DNA of 64,000 nucleotides, taken from an uncultured Selenomonadales bacterium (GTDB lineage Bacteria; Bacillota; Negativicutes; DSM-1736; Dendrosporobacteraceae). The stretch is taken from positions 1 to 64,000 of the forward strand of contig CAMJML010000009.1 of the NCBI GenBank assembly GCA_946407015.1, given 5' to 3'. This document shows, one piece after another, positions 62,367 through 64,000 of the stretch. The translations under genes and the position numbers were made by a program. The notes below the pieces were generated by a model. That model was not told the origin of the DNA. It saw only the letters and a program-made list of their open reading frames with translations, and did not search any database. How positions within the stretch are numbered: position 1 is the first letter of the stretch; each line of letters begins with the position of its first letter.

Positions 62367-62549
62367 CTATTTTGATAACGCTATTGGCCTATTTGCAAAC
62401 GATCTCGCCTGAATATGCTCCGCGATCGGCACAGTCAATGACGACTCGACCTTGTATCGATCACGGCAGTTTGCGCTTTTGGTATGGTATGTGGATCGAC
62501 TGCAGCGCTGCCGATCATGATAAACGCAGCTGCTGTTATAGCATTTCAT
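62367..62549 (-). CDS. 60-residue Cys-rich phage protein
   Basis: A small protein with four Cys residues in its first half (MKCYNSSCVYHDRQRCSRST, then SANCRDRYK), giving a probable zinc site, and an unstructured tail. The ATG follows GAGGTGATACC. Small zinc proteins are common in early and middle phage regions. No family is recognised. Confidence 0.6.
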   Translation of the reverse strand: MKCYNSSCVYHDRQRCSRSTYHTKSANCRDRYKVESSLTVPIAEHIQARSFANRPIALSK

Positions 62550-62573
62550 GGTATCACCTCATTTTGGGTATAA

Positions 62574-62597
62574 AAAAAGAGCCTTGCGACTCTTTTA
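62574..62597 (-). terminator. Hairpin upstream of the Cys-rich gene
   Basis: AAAGAGCC/GACTCTTT with a TTGC loop is followed on the minus strand by TTTTTTT. It would end a transcript from the right before 62549. Confidence 0.6.
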
Positions 62598-62665
62598 TAA
62601 CTGCTTTGTATTTCCGAATAAAAAACTGGATGAAGGGAAAACTTGAACCACAAGGAGGCTCATAA

Positions 62666-63286
62666 ATGGACATCATTGACATAATTCATAATGCTAGGTT
62701 CGAGCTTTGGGGCTATCAAATCACAGAGTGGAAACTGAACCTTTTCACAATGCGTTGGTGGTTCGTAATTGCCACAATAGCAGTTGCCTATGTAGTCTGG
62801 TGGAAATACGTGGACAAAAGCCGCCTGACTCAAATACTCTTATTTGGTTCATTTATCGCCGTTTTCAGAGTCATCATGGATGATGCAGGGTCATCACTAG
62901 CATTATGGGTTTATAGCGTTAAGCCGCTACCACTAGGCCAGGCCTTATTTTTAAATGATTTAACGTTAGTTCCTCTAGGATTCATGTTAGTCTATCAATA
63001 TTGCCAAACGTGGAAGAAATTTATACTATGGAGCATTATTGTTGAAATAGGCTTTTCATTTGTCTTTCTACCGTTGTTAGTAAGCCTCGACATACTCCGT
63101 ATGTATAGCTGGCAATATCATTTTACATTTGTAATTATGATTATTGTTGCTGCAGTCATGCGCGCCATTCTTCTTACGGTTTTAAAAGTTGAGAAAAGCC
63201 ATGAAGTAAGCTATTGTCCCCCTATTTCATCAGTAGTTCAACCTGCAATGAAACCCCTAGATGTAAATAACGAAACTAAAGAATAA
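62666..63286 (+). CDS. CBO0543-like membrane protein (prophage copy)
   Basis: A 206-residue protein with six hydrophobic helices and the CBO0543-like stretch ALWVYSVKPLPLGQALFLND, LVPLGFMLVYQYCQTW and WSIIVEIGFSF. It is a homologue of the chromosomal 18804 product. AAGGAGG lies before the ATG and a terminator follows. As a plus-strand gene in a minus-strand phage region it looks like a moron expressed in the lysogen or in the spore. Its C-terminal 25 residues are polar and unlike the chromosomal copy. Confidence 0.7.
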   Translation: MDIIDIIHNARFELWGYQITEWKLNLFTMRWWFVIATIAVAYVVWWKYVDKSRLTQILLFGSFIAVFRVIMDDAGSSLALWVYSVKPLPLGQALFLNDLTLVPLGFMLVYQYCQTWKKFILWSIIVEIGFSFVFLPLLVSLDILRMYSWQYHFTFVIMIIVAAVMRAILLTVLKVEKSHEVSYCPPISSVVQPAMKPLDVNNETKE

Positions 63287-63287
63287 A

Positions 63288-63311
63288 AGCCGCCCTCACT
63301 GGCGGCTTTCT
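63288..63311 (+). terminator. Terminator of the CBO0543-like gene
   Basis: AAAGCCGCC and GGCGGCTTT flank a CTCACT loop, two bases past the stop codon. Confidence 0.75.
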
Positions 63312-63382
63312 CATTGCCCTCATATTTCACTAATAACATACTATCACAGATATTAGCGATTAAAACACACTGCTAAAAGATT

Positions 63383-63865
63383 TTATAAACATCCTCTTTT
63401 TAGAGCCACCCTAGCCATAGTATCGACCATATCCTTCCACCAGTCTTTTAGCGTGTTTTCATGCACCCATAGCTTGTCAGGCGTTGTATTATACCGCGCA
63501 GCCGCCCTCTCAGCATAATGCCGCTGCACATATATCACCCAGGCCGGCCGACCGCGAACAGTCTTGACCATATAGGCCGCCTCCCGTCGAACCTGCAAAA
63601 ATATGCGCTTTTTCTCGCTGAACGTGCTCTCGACATCCTCGACTGACTGCAGCCATATTTCAGTCTTTGACAGTTCAAGCATTTTAACTGCCTTTTGCAT
63701 GGTTTGATTTCCTGGTCCGGTTTTAACATTTACCTCAGCTGACACTGGCGTTGAATTTTCTACGTCTAGTAAGTCCTCATAGTACTGCCGCCTTCTAAAC
63801 GGGTAATACAACAGCCAATCAGAAGCAATTTCATTATCTCGTTTTATCTCTGCCAGTGCATTCAT
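63383..63865 (-). CDS. Late regulator candidate (ArpU/RinA-like)
   Basis: A 160-residue basic protein with a helical N-terminal half (SDWLLYYPFRRRQYYEDLL) and a C-terminal region (EKKRIFLQVRREAAYMVKTV, AERAAARYNTTPDKLWVHEN) that looks like the sigma-like helix-turn-helix of ArpU and RinA late regulators. Length and place before the late genes are consistent with this. Similarity is weak. The ATG follows GGGAGGAGTACT. Confidence 0.5.
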   Translation of the reverse strand: MNALAEIKRDNEIASDWLLYYPFRRRQYYEDLLDVENSTPVSAEVNVKTGPGNQTMQKAVKMLELSKTEIWLQSVEDVESTFSEKKRIFLQVRREAAYMVKTVRGRPAWVIYVQRHYAERAAARYNTTPDKLWVHENTLKDWWKDMVDTMARVALKRGCL

Positions 63866-63915
63866 AGTACTCCTCCCTATACTCTACTAGGGCGGTCAAA
63901 AGCCGCCCCATTTCT

Positions 63916-64000
63916 CTAAGCTATATCGTTGTCGTTCACAAACATTACTTTGTACATGTTAGTCGCTACAGTAGCCGGCTGCTTGTTATCTCCGTACTGT
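63916..64000 (-). CDS. Partial reading frame at the right edge
   Basis: A frame that ends ...KQPATVATNMYKVMFVNDNDIA with stop at 63916-63918 and runs off the window. Only 27 residues are visible and no family can be named. It is on the same strand as the late regulator and 50 bases upstream of it. Confidence 0.45.
   Translation of the reverse strand, partial: QYGDNKQPATVATNMYKVMFVNDNDIA

Larger units (their letters stand above)
26230..64000 (-). mobile_element. Siphovirus-type prophage (right end outside the window)
   Basis: From about 27,900 to the window edge nearly every gene is a phage gene in standard late order on the minus strand: packaging, head, connector, tail tube, tape measure, tail tip, fibres, holin, amidase. 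The left border is placed at the tRNA-Gly 3' end because of the tandem 11-bp sites beyond it; recA and a small divergent gene then lie inside. If the tRNA is not the attachment site, the border falls between 27,883 and 27,960. Integrase, repressor and replication genes should lie beyond 64,000. Confidence 0.85.

Overview
The window comes from a spore-forming, diderm-type Firmicute, most likely a member of the Sporomusa/Pelosinus group (Negativicutes). The evidence is a Bacillus-like sporulation block (fin, mfd, spoVT, a spoVB-like flippase, yabN/mazG, then HU), a Spo0E-like regulator, a DUF3231 protein and codon use typical of Sporomusaceae. The genus is inferred from the gene set and was not looked up.

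Bases 1 to about 26,100 are chromosome. From the left there is HU (cut by the window edge), yabN/mazG, a spoVB-like flippase, spoVT, mfd and fin, all on the minus strand and in B. subtilis order. Next come a PrsW-like membrane protein, a LysM/M23 peptidase, a chemoreceptor, a YibE/F protein, an alkaline phosphatase behind a clear 11-bp-phased Pho box, several small membrane or sporulation-associated proteins, and a tartronate semialdehyde reductase-type enzyme. After a gene-free stretch (about 19,285-20,237) with a degenerate tandem array of about 42 bp period, an operon encodes two QueG-like Fe-S proteins and an SsuABC-type importer. Both Fe-S genes are preceded by the same leader motif plus terminator.

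A tRNA-Gly(CCC) gene at 26,168-26,242 looks like a phage attachment site: two tandem copies of an 11-bp sequence lie just downstream, and everything from about 27,900 to the right edge is a siphovirus prophage read mostly on the minus strand. From right to left (transcription order) it holds a possible late regulator, a ParB-MTase fusion, a PnuC-like protein, small and large terminase, portal, a minor head protein with a C-terminal toxin-like domain and an overlapping colicin-D-immunity-like gene, scaffold, decoration protein, gpE-type capsid, connectors, tail tube, a G/GT tail chaperone pair with a T7 slippery heptamer, tape measure with an embedded muramidase-like domain, a gene-transfer-agent-like tail tip, an unusual set of related receptor-end proteins, and a lysis cassette. 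A complete recA with a LexA-controlled promoter lies between the tRNA and the lysis cassette. Integrase, repressor and replication genes are not in the window, so the prophage continues past base 64,000.

Several genes inside the prophage point against the late operon (43,326; 43,975; 62,666) and look like morons with their own strong ribosome binding sites. The strongest candidates for undescribed biology are the capsid-linked toxin/immunity pair, the triple in-frame palindrome inside the small terminase gene with a dyad element upstream of it, the family of four related tail-tip proteins, the recA cargo, and the phased repeat array at about 20 kb.
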